Source: DAOVFN01 sp964607835
Lineage (GTDB): Archaea > Aenigmatarchaeota > Aenigmatarchaeia > QMZP01
Assembly: GCA_964607835.1 (NCBI GenBank)
Contig: CAZSLL010000009.1
Location: 1-48,273, forward strand
Direction: 5' to 3'
Length of the DNA stretch: 48,273 nt
Shown: positions 35,506 to 43,601 of the stretch, one piece after another
How the letters are laid out: every line of letters begins with the position of its first letter
How positions within the stretch are numbered: the stretch's first letter is position 1
Notes under the pieces: model-generated
What the model saw: only the letters and a program-made list of their open reading frames with translations
Databases searched by the model: none
Told to the model about the DNA's origin: nothing
Made by a program: the position numbers and the translations under genes

Positions 35506-36819
35506 CTAGAGTATGAATGAATATGCAAGCAGCAGCACAGCGGCGAAAAGTGTGGGAAGGGCGCCTGCGCGAATCATCTCCCTGGTGGGGACCTTGCCCG
35601 TGCCGTGCACTATTGCGTTGGGGGCTGTGCCAGGGGGCAGAAGGAATGTCATTGATGTGGCGATTACAGGAATGACCAGTATGGCAGGGGAGGCAGCACC
35701 CAGGCCTGCCATGACGCCCACCAGGATAGGGGTCATCATGGCGGTGGTGGCTGTGTTCTGTATGGTCTGGGTTATGGCCATGGCGAAAAGGGCGAAGCTG
35801 AAAGCTATTATCCTGGGGTCGCTGAAGCCCGTGAGCGAGAGGAACCCGCCCGCAAGCCATGACGCAGCGCCGGACGAGGAGAGCGCGTTGGCAAGGGATA
35901 TTGCCCCTCCGATGAGGATTATCACGCCCCAGTCAGTGTGGCCCTCCAGAAACTTCCAGTCATATACGAACAGGAGCATGAGGAAGCCTCCAAGAAGGCC
36001 CACTGCGGCGGCAGGGATTCCGTGAAGCGGACTTGTCACCCAGAGAATGAGGGTGGCCAGTATTATGAAGGCGCATCTCTTCTCAAGGGGCTTCATCCTT
36101 CCCAGGTGCTCGAGCCTGTGGAGAACGTCCGCATGGATTACCTTGTGCGGCCTGTAGGTTATGAGAAGCGATATGTAGAGGAGAGGCAGCATGAGCATGG
36201 CAAAGGGAAGCCCTACCATCATCCACTCGTAGAACCCCCATCCCAGTGCCTGGGAGGCTATGACGTTTGGGGGCGTGCCCACCAGCATTCCCACTCCCCC
36301 CACATTGGCTGCGTAAGCGGTGGCCAGAAGGAAGGCCCTTCTGTTCAGGCCTGCCTTGGAGCACAATGTCAGAACAATGGGAACCATGAGCAGGACGGTT
36401 GCTGTGTTTGACATGAGCATGGAAAGGAGGGCCGTGACCAGTATGACACCGAGCAGGGCAACGCCGGAATTCTTTGACCTCTTGATGGCCATGTATGCCA
36501 GTCTCTTGTCCAGGCCTGACCTGACCAGGCCTGCCCCAAGGAGGAAGCCCGAGAGTATGAGGAAGACAGCGCTCGTGCCGAAGGCGGACAGGCTCTCCCC
36601 TATCCCTGCAATACCCAACACTGGCTGGAGCAGGACAGCCAGAAGGGCTGCCACCGGAAGCGGAACCGCTTCAGTTGACCAGAGGGTTATGACTGCCAGG
36701 AAGAGTATTATGGCGTGCCAGCCTTGGGCCTCCAGTCCCTGGATGGGCGGCATGAGAAGAAGGCAGAAAATCCCGCCAACCACGGCCCATGGGACCATTC
36801 TTGCCCTTGAATAAGCCAT
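35506..36819 (-). CDS. DASS-family (SLC13-type) anion/dicarboxylate transporter
   Basis: 437 residues with about eleven to twelve spans and the two SNT-type motifs of the family: MLMSNTATVLLMVP and QTIQNTATTAMMTP, each followed by a proline-bearing hairpin (GTPPNVIAS and PPGTAPNAIV). These bind the sodium ions and the carboxylate in DASS transporters. Likely substrates are C4-dicarboxylates, citrate, sulfate or phosphate. It starts five bases after the nucleotidyltransferase gene, so the two are co-transcribed. Confidence 0.88.
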   Translation of the reverse strand: MAYSRARMVPWAVVGGIFCLLLMPPIQGLEAQGWHAIILFLAVITLWSTEAVPLPVAALLAVLLQPVLGIAGIGESLSAFGTSAVFLILSGFLLGAGLVRSGLDKRLAYMAIKRSKNSGVALLGVILVTALLSMLMSNTATVLLMVPIVLTLCSKAGLNRRAFLLATAYAANVGGVGMLVGTPPNVIASQALGWGFYEWMMVGLPFAMLMLPLLYISLLITYRPHKVIHADVLHRLEHLGRMKPLEKRCAFIILATLILWVTSPLHGIPAAAVGLLGGFLMLLFVYDWKFLEGHTDWGVIILIGGAISLANALSSSGAASWLAGGFLSLTGFSDPRIIAFSFALFAMAITQTIQNTATTAMMTPILVGVMAGLGAASPAILVIPVIATSMTFLLPPGTAPNAIVHGTGKVPTREMIRAGALPTLFAAVLLLAYSFIL

Positions 36820-36824
36820 GCATA

Positions 36825-37496
36825 TTATTTGGTCCCGGCTGCTTTAATTTTGCGGATTATGGATGAGGTGCTGTGGCTCTCAAGCCTTTTCCCTGAGACA
36901 ATTATTTCCGGACTCCTGGCGCCGGCCCTGCAGGCCCTGACCCTTCGGAGGTCCGCCCCCTGGTCATGTCCAAGGAAAACCATGTCAGGGGAGACCTTCC
37001 TGAGGGTCTGGCAATAGTCACCTGTGCCTGGAACAGCCAGGTCAACCTCTTTAAGCGAGGAAAGTATATCCAGCCTGTCCTGCTGGGAGAGAAAGGGCGG
37101 CCTTCCCTTGCTCTTCCTGACAGTGGCGTCTTTGGCTGCCACAACAACCAGAAGGTCCCCGTGGAAACTGGCCTCCCTGAGAAAAAACAGGTGACCAGGG
37201 TGGAGGATGTCGAACACCCCTCCGCAAAGGACCACCCTTATGAGCCTTCTGCCCTTCTCTGCAAGCGAGTATCTCGCCGGCTCGAATCCCCTCAGGCCTG
37301 ACCTTCCCGGGATTCCCTTGATGGTCTTTGGGAAAGCCTCCCTGAACAGCCCGGATTTCTTCATTGACTTTATGCGTCGGGATGCATGGGCGTAGCTCAT
37401 TCCGGTTCTCAGTGACAAAGAGCCTGCTGTAAAACAGCCCTCTGATAGCTGGAGCAGATATGCCCCCCTGAGAATGTCTATTTGATTTCTTTTCAT
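36825..37496 (-). CDS. HTH domain fused to a cytidylyltransferase-like (RibL/FAD synthetase-type) domain
   Basis: 223 residues. Residues 1-85 are a winged-helix-like module (RGAYLLQLSEGCFTAGSLSLRTGMSYAHASRRIKSMKKSGLF) and 90-223 a nucleotidyltransferase: VVLCGGVFDILHPGHLFFL (HxGH site), KSKGRPPFLSQQDRLDIL and STSSIIRKIK. Archaeal RibL makes FAD from FMN and is usually the catalytic domain alone (about 150 aa). The fused HTH suggests a bifunctional enzyme-regulator, by analogy with HTH-riboflavin kinases; substrate FMN is not proven. ATG 37496 with minus-strand CTTTTATTTAG (37514-37524) about 25 bases upstream indicates leaderless transcription. Confidence 0.75.
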   Translation of the reverse strand: MKRNQIDILRGAYLLQLSEGCFTAGSLSLRTGMSYAHASRRIKSMKKSGLFREAFPKTIKGIPGRSGLRGFEPARYSLAEKGRRLIRVVLCGGVFDILHPGHLFFLREASFHGDLLVVVAAKDATVRKSKGRPPFLSQQDRLDILSSLKEVDLAVPGTGDYCQTLRKVSPDMVFLGHDQGADLRRVRACRAGARSPEIIVSGKRLESHSTSSIIRKIKAAGTK

Positions 37497-37564
37497 GATG
37501 ATATTTGTCATTTCTAAATAAAAGGCAAAAGAACAGATTTAAGATTGGCAATGAAAACAGAACC

Positions 37565-37680
37565 ATGCGCTTTCCTTCTGAGGCTGTGCTTGCAAAGAGG
37601 GTGCTCGAATCCAATTTCCGAAAACCAGGGGAACCCTATAAGGTCAGCCTTGCTGTAACCTCCCTCTGCAATTCAAGATG
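37565..37680 (+). pseudogene. 5' remnant of a radical SAM protein gene
   Basis: MRFPSEAVLAKRVLESNFRK, then GEPYKVSLAVTSLCNSRC reads like the start of a radical SAM enzyme, a strand followed by the CxxxC of CxxxCxxC. The third cysteine is one position too early and nothing downstream resembles the family; the frame ends at 37780 without further homology. It retains its own TATA box GATTTAAG (37536-37543), about 27 bases from the ATG. A truncation, probably at the junction with the convergent membrane ORF. Confidence 0.5.
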
Positions 37681-37952
37681 CATATGCAAAGCAGGAATGA
37701 AACCAGCGCCACAAAAGAGAGGGCCACAAGATATTTCCTCTCCACGCCTGCGAAGAGGGTTACTATATGCTTCCTGTTAAGGAACACCAGGAAACCGAAA
37801 AACAGGAATGTCGCAATAAGGACATAGTAAAGGTGGCAGGACGTTATCCTTTGTAGCGTCCATATCTGAGTAGTCAGTATCAGCAGAGACAGGGACAGGA
37901 AAAAAGAGATTGCAAGAAGGGTCTTCCATTCCCTTGACAATAAGCTATTCAA
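37644..37952 (-). CDS. Small membrane protein, possibly truncated
   Basis: 102 residues with three predicted spans (LLAISFFLSLSLLILTT, YYVLIATFLFFGFLVFL, LVALSFVALVSFLLCICIL). The last 15 residues are read from the antisense of the radical SAM remnant, so the natural C-terminus is probably lost. No family is recognised. Region 37953-38009 shows no gene. Confidence 0.4.
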   Translation of the reverse strand: MNSLLSREWKTLLAISFFLSLSLLILTTQIWTLQRITSCHLYYVLIATFLFFGFLVFLNRKHIVTLFAGVERKYLVALSFVALVSFLLCICILNCRGRLQQG

Positions 37953-38009
37953 TCCCTCCAGAGAGAATCACCAATGGAATAGGTTTGGGAGGAAACATTA
38001 AAAGAGATG

Positions 38010-38924
38010 TCAGTACTCGCTGGCTTCCCAGAACCTTCCCTGGGACAGCATGTCCCATTCCCTGTCCACATGGGCCTGTATCTCCTTCACGACCTTTTCA
38101 GATACGCCCCGGAACCTTCTCTGGGTCTTGAGATACTCCATAACAGGAAGGCGCTTTCCCGGGTTTCGGGTGAGGGAGAATTTCCCGTTCTCTATCTCGT
38201 AAAGGGGCCAGGCACCTGTCCTTATGGCAAGCTCGCCCACGCCTATGGTCTGGGAGGCATCGAACCCCCATCCAGTGGGGCAGGGAGCAAGCAGGTCTAT
38301 GAACTTCGGTCCCGGGATTTTTGCGGCCTTCTGGAGCTTCTTCATGTAATCCAGGCCGTCAGCGATGCAGGCCTGGGCCACGTAAGGGGCACCATGAGCC
38401 GCTATTATCTTTGCCATGGGCTTTCTCCTCAGGATGTTGGCCGCCCCTGACTTATTTATCGGTGTGGTGGAGGTGTGGGCCCCGTAGGGCGTTGCAGAGC
38501 TCATCTGCACCCCTGTGTTGGAGAAGGAGTTGTTATTGTAGCACACGTAAATGAAATCGTCACCCCTCGTAACTGCCCCGGAGAGGGCCTGGAAACCAAT
38601 GTCATAGGTTGCTCCGTCGCCTGCGAAGCAGAGAACGTTCACTCCCCTGTTCCTTTTGAGCTCCTGGAGGGAGGCCATTATCCCAGTGGCAGCAGCGGCC
38701 GCGTTCTCTATGGCAATGTGGAGCCAGGGGACCTTAGTGGGCATGCTGGGATAGGTAGTGAAAAGCGTCATGCAGCCCGATGCGTTGACCACAATTGTGT
38801 TCTTTCCCAGAGCCTTGAGCGCAAGCTTTAGTCCCAGTGAGCCCGGGCAGCCCGCGCAGAGGGGCGCTCCGCCCTCCACGAGCTCATCGCCTGTCACATC
38901 CCTGATAGAAGATATGGCCTTCAT
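38010..38924 (-). CDS. porB: Pyruvate:ferredoxin oxidoreductase beta subunit (PorB), copy 2
   Basis: 304 residues, a paralogue of the 1467-2339 product. C23-x2-C26, C51 and C215 are the likely cluster ligands. AGDGATYDIGFQ (101-112) and NNNSFSNTGVQ (130-140) form the ThDP/Mg site. Sequence divergence from copy 1 suggests a different 2-oxoacid substrate or partner. It follows the coiled-coil gene by 11 bases. No alpha, gamma or delta subunit lies in the window, so the complex must be completed from elsewhere. Confidence 0.85.
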   Translation of the reverse strand: MKAISSIRDVTGDELVEGGAPLCAGCPGSLGLKLALKALGKNTIVVNASGCMTLFTTYPSMPTKVPWLHIAIENAAAAATGIMASLQELKRNRGVNVLCFAGDGATYDIGFQALSGAVTRGDDFIYVCYNNNSFSNTGVQMSSATPYGAHTSTTPINKSGAANILRRKPMAKIIAAHGAPYVAQACIADGLDYMKKLQKAAKIPGPKFIDLLAPCPTGWGFDASQTIGVGELAIRTGAWPLYEIENGKFSLTRNPGKRLPVMEYLKTQRRFRGVSEKVVKEIQAHVDREWDMLSQGRFWEASEY

Positions 38925-38935
38925 AATGAAACGTC

Positions 38936-40279
38936 CTATTCTATAACAAAGGCGCTCTGGTTCTGGATATGGGTTATCCTGCTCTCCATGTCCCTGAGCA
39001 TGTCCACAAGCGGCTTTATCTCTATGCCTGAAAGCTGCTGCTCAAGATGCTGGTTCCTCTGCTTGAGGGCCTCGATATCCCTCTTCAGGCCGGGGACGTC
39101 CTGCTGCTCAAACTGCTCCTCCATTTTCTGGACGCTTCCCAGCTTTTCAGTGAGTGTCTTCATCTCCACTTTGAGCCTCTCCACAGCATCGTCATTCCTT
39201 TCCGTTGACTGACTTATCTCCTCGTTCATCCTCTGGAACTGGCTGTAGATTTCCTTGCCCAGGCCCTCGAAATCCATCTTTCCCAGCCTGTCCCTGAGGG
39301 CGCTGACGTCCTTGCTGAGGGGCTCGATCGATTCTGATGCCTGCTTCAGGTCCTTGATGTCAGTAGCCATTCCCTCAATCTCCCGTTCATTCTTGTTTAC
39401 GTCCATCTGAAGGGCCTTAATGTCATTGGAGCGCTCTGCATTCATCCCTTTGTCGAAAAGGGCCTCAGCCTTCTGCATGCTCTTGATTCTCATGTCAAGG
39501 GACTTGAGCTCTGCCTTCAGGCCCTGCATTGAGTCAATATCATTCCTCACTGTTTTGATGTCCTTTGCAATCTGGGTGTTTTCCTTCTCATGCCTTGAGA
39601 CGTCAAGCTTGAGGTTACTCACCTCGCTCAGGGCCTTCTGAAGGCTCTTGGCTATCTTCGGGTCATCAGCCGGGACCTTCACGGTCTTTATAACAGGGAC
39701 CTCCTTCACCCTTTCCTTGACAACAGGGACCTCCACACGCTTTATTCTCTCCCTTATTACAGGGACCTCCACTCTCTGTATCCTGTCCCTGTAGACAGGA
39801 ACCTCCTTTGTTATGACCTTTGGTTTTGAAGGGGCGGTCTCGCTGGCCCTGGAGCCTGAAGAATCTGATTTCCTGCTCTTCGGGGAAGCTGCCTTCTTGG
39901 AAGGCCCCTTCTGGCCAGCCCTGGCATTGCCTGCCTTTGCCTTCTCATTGGCTTTGGCCTTCTTCCCGGATTCCCTGGCAGGCTCGCTGGCCGCGGAGGG
40001 AGGCTTGGGGGGCTCCACGCTCCCGCTGACCACGGCCTTCTTTATGTCCCCGAGGTCAGAAAAGTGGGCCACAGAGGGCCTGGGGGCGGGGGGTATGGGC
40101 GGGAGCCCTATGAGCTTGTTTTTCTTCTCAGAAATCTGCTCGAGCTTCCGGCTGTAGCTCTCGAACTGGGAGTCAAACTTCTTCTTGGTTATCTTCTTGC
40201 TCCTCATGTCCCTTCGGAGGGAGGATATCTTTCCCTTTATGTCTCTCTCCTGTTTGTTGAGCTCAGAAAGCGTGGCCAT
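38936..40279 (-). CDS. Long coiled-coil protein with VPV-repeat segment
   Basis: 447 residues. Residues 1-60 are helical and basic. Residues 60-155 are a Pro/Ala/Lys/Ser-rich disordered linker. Residues about 158-204 are four to five copies of a (K/R)(E/V)VPV(Y/I/V)(R/K)(D/E)R(I/V) unit. Residues 205-440 are a long heptad-patterned coiled coil. No membrane span. It could be a filament-like scaffold. ATG 40279 is preferred to a TTG at 40282 because minus-strand GATTTATTAA (40302-40311) lies about 27 bases upstream. The neighbour in the operon is PorB copy 2. Confidence 0.65.
   Translation of the reverse strand: MATLSELNKQERDIKGKISSLRRDMRSKKITKKKFDSQFESYSRKLEQISEKKNKLIGLPPIPPAPRPSVAHFSDLGDIKKAVVSGSVEPPKPPSAASEPARESGKKAKANEKAKAGNARAGQKGPSKKAASPKSRKSDSSGSRASETAPSKPKVITKEVPVYRDRIQRVEVPVIRERIKRVEVPVVKERVKEVPVIKTVKVPADDPKIAKSLQKALSEVSNLKLDVSRHEKENTQIAKDIKTVRNDIDSMQGLKAELKSLDMRIKSMQKAEALFDKGMNAERSNDIKALQMDVNKNEREIEGMATDIKDLKQASESIEPLSKDVSALRDRLGKMDFEGLGKEIYSQFQRMNEEISQSTERNDDAVERLKVEMKTLTEKLGSVQKMEEQFEQQDVPGLKRDIEALKQRNQHLEQQLSGIEIKPLVDMLRDMESRITHIQNQSAFVIE
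39671..39811 (-). repeat. Repeat-coding segment for VPV units
   Basis: In the coiled-coil gene, an approximately 33-base unit (plus strand ACAGGGACCTCC plus flanks) recurs about four times and encodes EVPV units separated by eight to nine residues. It arises from tandem duplication. Confidence 0.7.
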
Positions 40280-40325
40280 CAATTATAATGAGCTTAGCGG
40301 GTTAATAAATCTTGAAAGCAAAGAG

Positions 40326-40553
40326 CTAAATGTCAGATACGTGCCTGTAGAACTCGTGTTTTATCTCCCCTTCGGAATCCGTATAGAGCCTCATAGAGAA
40401 TTTCTGACTGCCGAATCGGCCGTACACAGTAACATCATCGGGTTTGCCAACAAAATCAAGGGAGTCCTGATCAAGGCTCCCTTCTGTAAATGCCCTGGCA
40501 GCGGCAGCGAAAGATGCTGTGAGCGGTATCAGCTGCCTGTCAGTCAGAACCAT
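40326..40553 (-). CDS. Small hypothetical protein coupled to TFB (75 aa)
   Basis: MVLTDRQLIPLTASFAAAAR, then a beta-rich end (DDVTVYGRFGSQKFSMRLYTDSEGEIKHEFYRH). AGGTGA (40559-40564, minus), overlapping the tfb stop, is a Shine-Dalgarno five bases before the ATG at 40553; a GTG at 40562 is possible. No family is recognised. Its coupling to tfb suggests co-expression. Confidence 0.55.
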   Translation of the reverse strand: MVLTDRQLIPLTASFAAAARAFTEGSLDQDSLDFVGKPDDVTVYGRFGSQKFSMRLYTDSEGEIKHEFYRHVSDI

Positions 40554-40558
40554 GACAA

Positions 40559-41524
40559 TCACCTGGCGTCCTCTTCTTCCTTGACCTTTTCCTCGACCTC
40601 GTCCTTGATGCCCAGGGTGTCAACCATTTCCTTGTAGCGGTTCCTGATGGTGACCTCAGTGACGCCGATGGCGTCAGCCACCTCCCTCTGGGTCTTCTTC
40701 TCTCCCTCAAGCACTGCGGCTATGTAAAGTGCCGCAGCGGCCACGCCAATGGGCCCCTTGCCCGAGGTCACGTCGTAGTTGGTTGCGTCATCCAGGACGT
40801 CGACCGCTCGTACCTGCACCCTCTCGGACAGCCCGAGCAGGCTCCCGAACCTTGGAACATAGTCCTGGGCCTTTGCAGGGAGAATCCTTATCTTGAGCTT
40901 CCTTGATATGTACCTGTAGGTCTTTCCGATGTCCCTGCGATTGATGCCCGAAGCCTTGGATATCTCGTCCAGTGTCCTGGGCGCTCCCTCCTCCCTGCAC
41001 GTTGTGTAGAGCAGAGCAGCTATGATGCTCTCGGTTGACCTTCCCCTGACCAGCCCCTTGTTCACGGCGTGCTGGTAGAGCTTGGCCACTTTCTCGTGAA
41101 TGGCCCTGGAGAGGTGGAGATAGGAAATGAGCCTCTGGAGCTCTGAGAACGCGAATGAGAGGTTCCTGTCTTTGGACTTTATGAGCCTCTTGTGCCACTT
41201 GGTTAGCCTGTAGTACTGGGCCCTCTTCTTGGAGGACACCTTGAAGAGCTCGCCCCTGCCCTTACCAATCTCAGTGGTTATGCCCTCGTCGTGCTTGGTG
41301 GGCGTCAGGGCAGCGCCGGTCCTGACTCTCTTGGACCTCTGGTCCTCGTCGAACGCGCGCCACTCCTGGCTGAAGTCAATCATGGATTCCTTGAGCACAG
41401 AGCCGCAGGCCTCGCACACAGACTCTCCCCTTGTGTGGTCGTACCTGATAAGTGTGGAGCCGCACTCCGGGCACCGCGTGCCTCCCTTCTTTTTCTCCTT
41501 GGGCTTTTCCTCAATCATAACCAT
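40559..41524 (-). CDS. tfb: Transcription initiation factor TFB
   Basis: 321 residues. The N-terminal zinc ribbon (RCPECGS and CEACGS), the B-finger/linker region (WRAFDEDQRSKRVRTGAALT) and two cyclin-like repeats (STESIIAALLYTTCREEGAPRTLDEISKAS and GKGPIGVAAAALYIAAVLEGEKKTQREVADAIGVTEVTIRNRYKE) define TFB. It recruits RNA polymerase to TBP-bound promoters and reads BRE. ACTTTATAAAG (41589-41599, minus) and TATATATAAT (41565-41575) are possible TATA boxes. An acidic tail (EVEEKVKEEEDAR) follows. Confidence 0.95.
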   Translation of the reverse strand: MVMIEEKPKEKKKGGTRCPECGSTLIRYDHTRGESVCEACGSVLKESMIDFSQEWRAFDEDQRSKRVRTGAALTPTKHDEGITTEIGKGRGELFKVSSKKRAQYYRLTKWHKRLIKSKDRNLSFAFSELQRLISYLHLSRAIHEKVAKLYQHAVNKGLVRGRSTESIIAALLYTTCREEGAPRTLDEISKASGINRRDIGKTYRYISRKLKIRILPAKAQDYVPRFGSLLGLSERVQVRAVDVLDDATNYDVTSGKGPIGVAAAALYIAAVLEGEKKTQREVADAIGVTEVTIRNRYKEMVDTLGIKDEVEEKVKEEEDAR

Positions 41525-41627
41525 CTTTTTTTACCATTCTTTAGTGACACTGCAAAAGAGCAATATTATATATAATTATCCCCCCTTTATAAAGTTTTCG
41601 GTTTTTCAGGGGATCTGGATTTTGTCC
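41525..41627. promoter_or_regulatory. tfb promoter region
   Basis: An AT-rich region between tfb and the geranylgeranyl reductase stop. It carries two minus-strand TATA-like boxes (41565-41575, 41589-41599) that would give a leader of about 15-40 bases. No other structure seen. Confidence 0.5.
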
Positions 41628-42662
41628 CTACAGGAACCCAAGGGACGGGAAGTCCATGTCCAGTGAATTAAGGTCCATGGACTTGAGCCTGTCCAGGAAT
41701 TCCCCGAGCCTCTTGTTGTCCATGTCCCTGAAGAGCTCCCTTCCCATCATGCCCAGGCATATGGGCCTGTCAAGCTCCTCCTTCCAGGCCCGCTCGTACT
41801 CTGACAGGAAGCCCTCTGAGAGGTCGCCCCTGTCAAGGGCCTTCTTCATGACCCCCGAGGCGTGTCCCGCGCAGGTGAGTCCGTACACCACCCCGCCCCC
41901 TGACCAGGGCTTGGTCTGCCCTGCCGAGTCCCCCACCAGGAGGGTGCGCTCGAAATAGGTCCTGCAGGGCCCCACGGGAACAGGGCCCGCTCGCTTCTCC
42001 TTCACATCGCCCAGGGAAAAGAAGGGCAGCAGCCTGTCAAAGGACACCGAGCTACCGAGCATGCCGTATTCTGTGGACCTGCCCCGGGGGATTTTCCAGG
42101 CAAACCCGTCGCAGAGCTCCCTGTCCAGGTGCATCTCCACGTATCCTGAGTTGTCCGGCTTACTGGTTATGGCAATTATGCCCTGGAGCATTTCCCCGGG
42201 CTCATGGCCAAAGTGCCTCCTCACAACAGAGGAGGGGCCGTCGCATCCAAGCACGGCCTGGCTCCTGAAGTCACCCCTGTTGGTTCTCAGGGATGCTCCC
42301 TGCCCCGAGAGCCTGAGCCCCCTCACCATGGTTCCCAGCCTTATCTCAGAGGACACCTGCCCTGCCAGGAAGCGGTCAAAGGCCCGCCTGTCGATGACAT
42401 ACGCCGCGCCCCCCTTCTTCTCCAGCCTGAGCTCCCTGCCCCCGGGCCCCCTGACCACGGCGCCGGATACCTCGTGCTCGATGCAGTCGTCAGGCACTTT
42501 AAGGAAGCGGTCCAGGTTCCTTGATATGAGCCCTGAGCACTGCACAGGCTCGCCAAGGGCCTTCTTTGAGTCAAGAACCGCAAGGTCGACGCCATTTTCC
42601 TCGAGCAGGGTAGCACACCTCAGGCCGGCTGGCCCAGCGCCGACAACAGTGACATCATCCAT
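41628..42662 (-). CDS. Geranylgeranyl reductase family protein (archaeal lipid saturation)
   Basis: A 344-residue FAD enzyme: N-terminal Rossmann GAGPAG (8-13), QCSGLISR, the family segment DGFAWKIPRG (YxWxFP-like), LLVGDSAGQTKPWSGGGV near the C-terminal third. It reduces the isoprenoid chains of digeranylgeranylglycerophospholipids using reduced ferredoxin or F420/NADH type donors, making saturated archaeal lipids. GCTTTTATAAAC (42681-42692, minus) lies about 27 bases before the ATG, a textbook leaderless promoter. Confidence 0.85.
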   Translation of the reverse strand: MDDVTVVGAGPAGLRCATLLEENGVDLAVLDSKKALGEPVQCSGLISRNLDRFLKVPDDCIEHEVSGAVVRGPGGRELRLEKKGGAAYVIDRRAFDRFLAGQVSSEIRLGTMVRGLRLSGQGASLRTNRGDFRSQAVLGCDGPSSVVRRHFGHEPGEMLQGIIAITSKPDNSGYVEMHLDRELCDGFAWKIPRGRSTEYGMLGSSVSFDRLLPFFSLGDVKEKRAGPVPVGPCRTYFERTLLVGDSAGQTKPWSGGGVVYGLTCAGHASGVMKKALDRGDLSEGFLSEYERAWKEELDRPICLGMMGRELFRDMDNKRLGEFLDRLKSMDLNSLDMDFPSLGFL

Positions 42663-42743
42663 GAACTAATCCTCTCCCACGCTTTTATAAACATTTCCCG
42701 TATTTATTACCTAATAATCATATACAAGGAGCAGGGTGTATCA

Positions 42744-43601
42744 ATGAGCAGGAAAAAGGAGGTGGGGTCTAACAGGCTCCTGCTGGCAATACCGGTCGCG
42801 GTGTTCCTGCTCTCGATTGGTTTTCTGGCTTCCAACTTCGTCCAGACCGGGAACTGGGTGGACAGGTCAATAGAGCTGAGGGGAGGTACCCTCATATCCC
42901 TCTCCACTGACTCCCAGCATGACCTTCAGGAAATTGAGCAGGAGCTCTCTGAGGACTTCGGAAGCGTCATTGTGAGGGAGCTCAGGAGCTACTCAGGCTT
43001 CGGGCTTACCATACAGCTCGAGCCTGGCACGGATTCTGAAGCCGTTGTTGAGAAGCTCAGCGGGCTCGGGGTGGACACCAGCGAGGTGTCCATAGAGACT
43101 GTCGGGCCTGCACTGGGAGAGTCATTCTGGATACAGGCCCAGATAAGCATAGCAGTGGCCTTCATACTCATGGGTATAATAGTGTTCGCCATATTCAGGA
43201 CCCTGGTGCCCTCTGCGGCGGTCATACTGGCCGCACTGTTCAACACCATAATAGTTCTGGGGGGCATGCAGGTAACAGGCATCGAGCTCTCACTGGCCAG
43301 CTTCGCCGCCCTTCTAATGCTCATAGGATACTCCATAGACACTGACATACTCCTGACCACAAGGATACTGAGGACATCTGAGGGCTCTGTGGCTGAGAGG
43401 GTGTGGGGAGCGTTCAGGACAGGCATGACCATGACCGTGACCACCATGAGCGTGCTGGCTGCTGTCATACTCACCACAACGTCAGCAGTGCTTTTCGCCA
43501 TAGCCGCTGTCCTCCTGCTGGGCATGCTCTCTGACATAATGAACACCTGGCTCATGAATGCGGTCATAATAAGGCACTACGCCGAAAAGAGGGGATTATG
43601 A
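42744..43601 (+). CDS. secF: Protein-export membrane protein SecF
   Basis: 285 residues: span 1 at about 13-30, the SIELRGGTLISL strand motif, an extracytoplasmic domain with GFGLTIQLEPGTDSEAV, ALGESFWIQAQ entering span 2, and LIGYSIDTDILLTTRI, the D4 motif with charged intramembrane residues. Six spans. Works with SecD to drive late steps of Sec translocation. AAGGAG (42726-42731) precedes the ATG. It overlaps secD by four bases (ATGA). Confidence 0.93.
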   Translation: MSRKKEVGSNRLLLAIPVAVFLLSIGFLASNFVQTGNWVDRSIELRGGTLISLSTDSQHDLQEIEQELSEDFGSVIVRELRSYSGFGLTIQLEPGTDSEAVVEKLSGLGVDTSEVSIETVGPALGESFWIQAQISIAVAFILMGIIVFAIFRTLVPSAAVILAALFNTIIVLGGMQVTGIELSLASFAALLMLIGYSIDTDILLTTRILRTSEGSVAERVWGAFRTGMTMTVTTMSVLAAVILTTTSAVLFAIAAVLLLGMLSDIMNTWLMNAVIIRHYAEKRGL

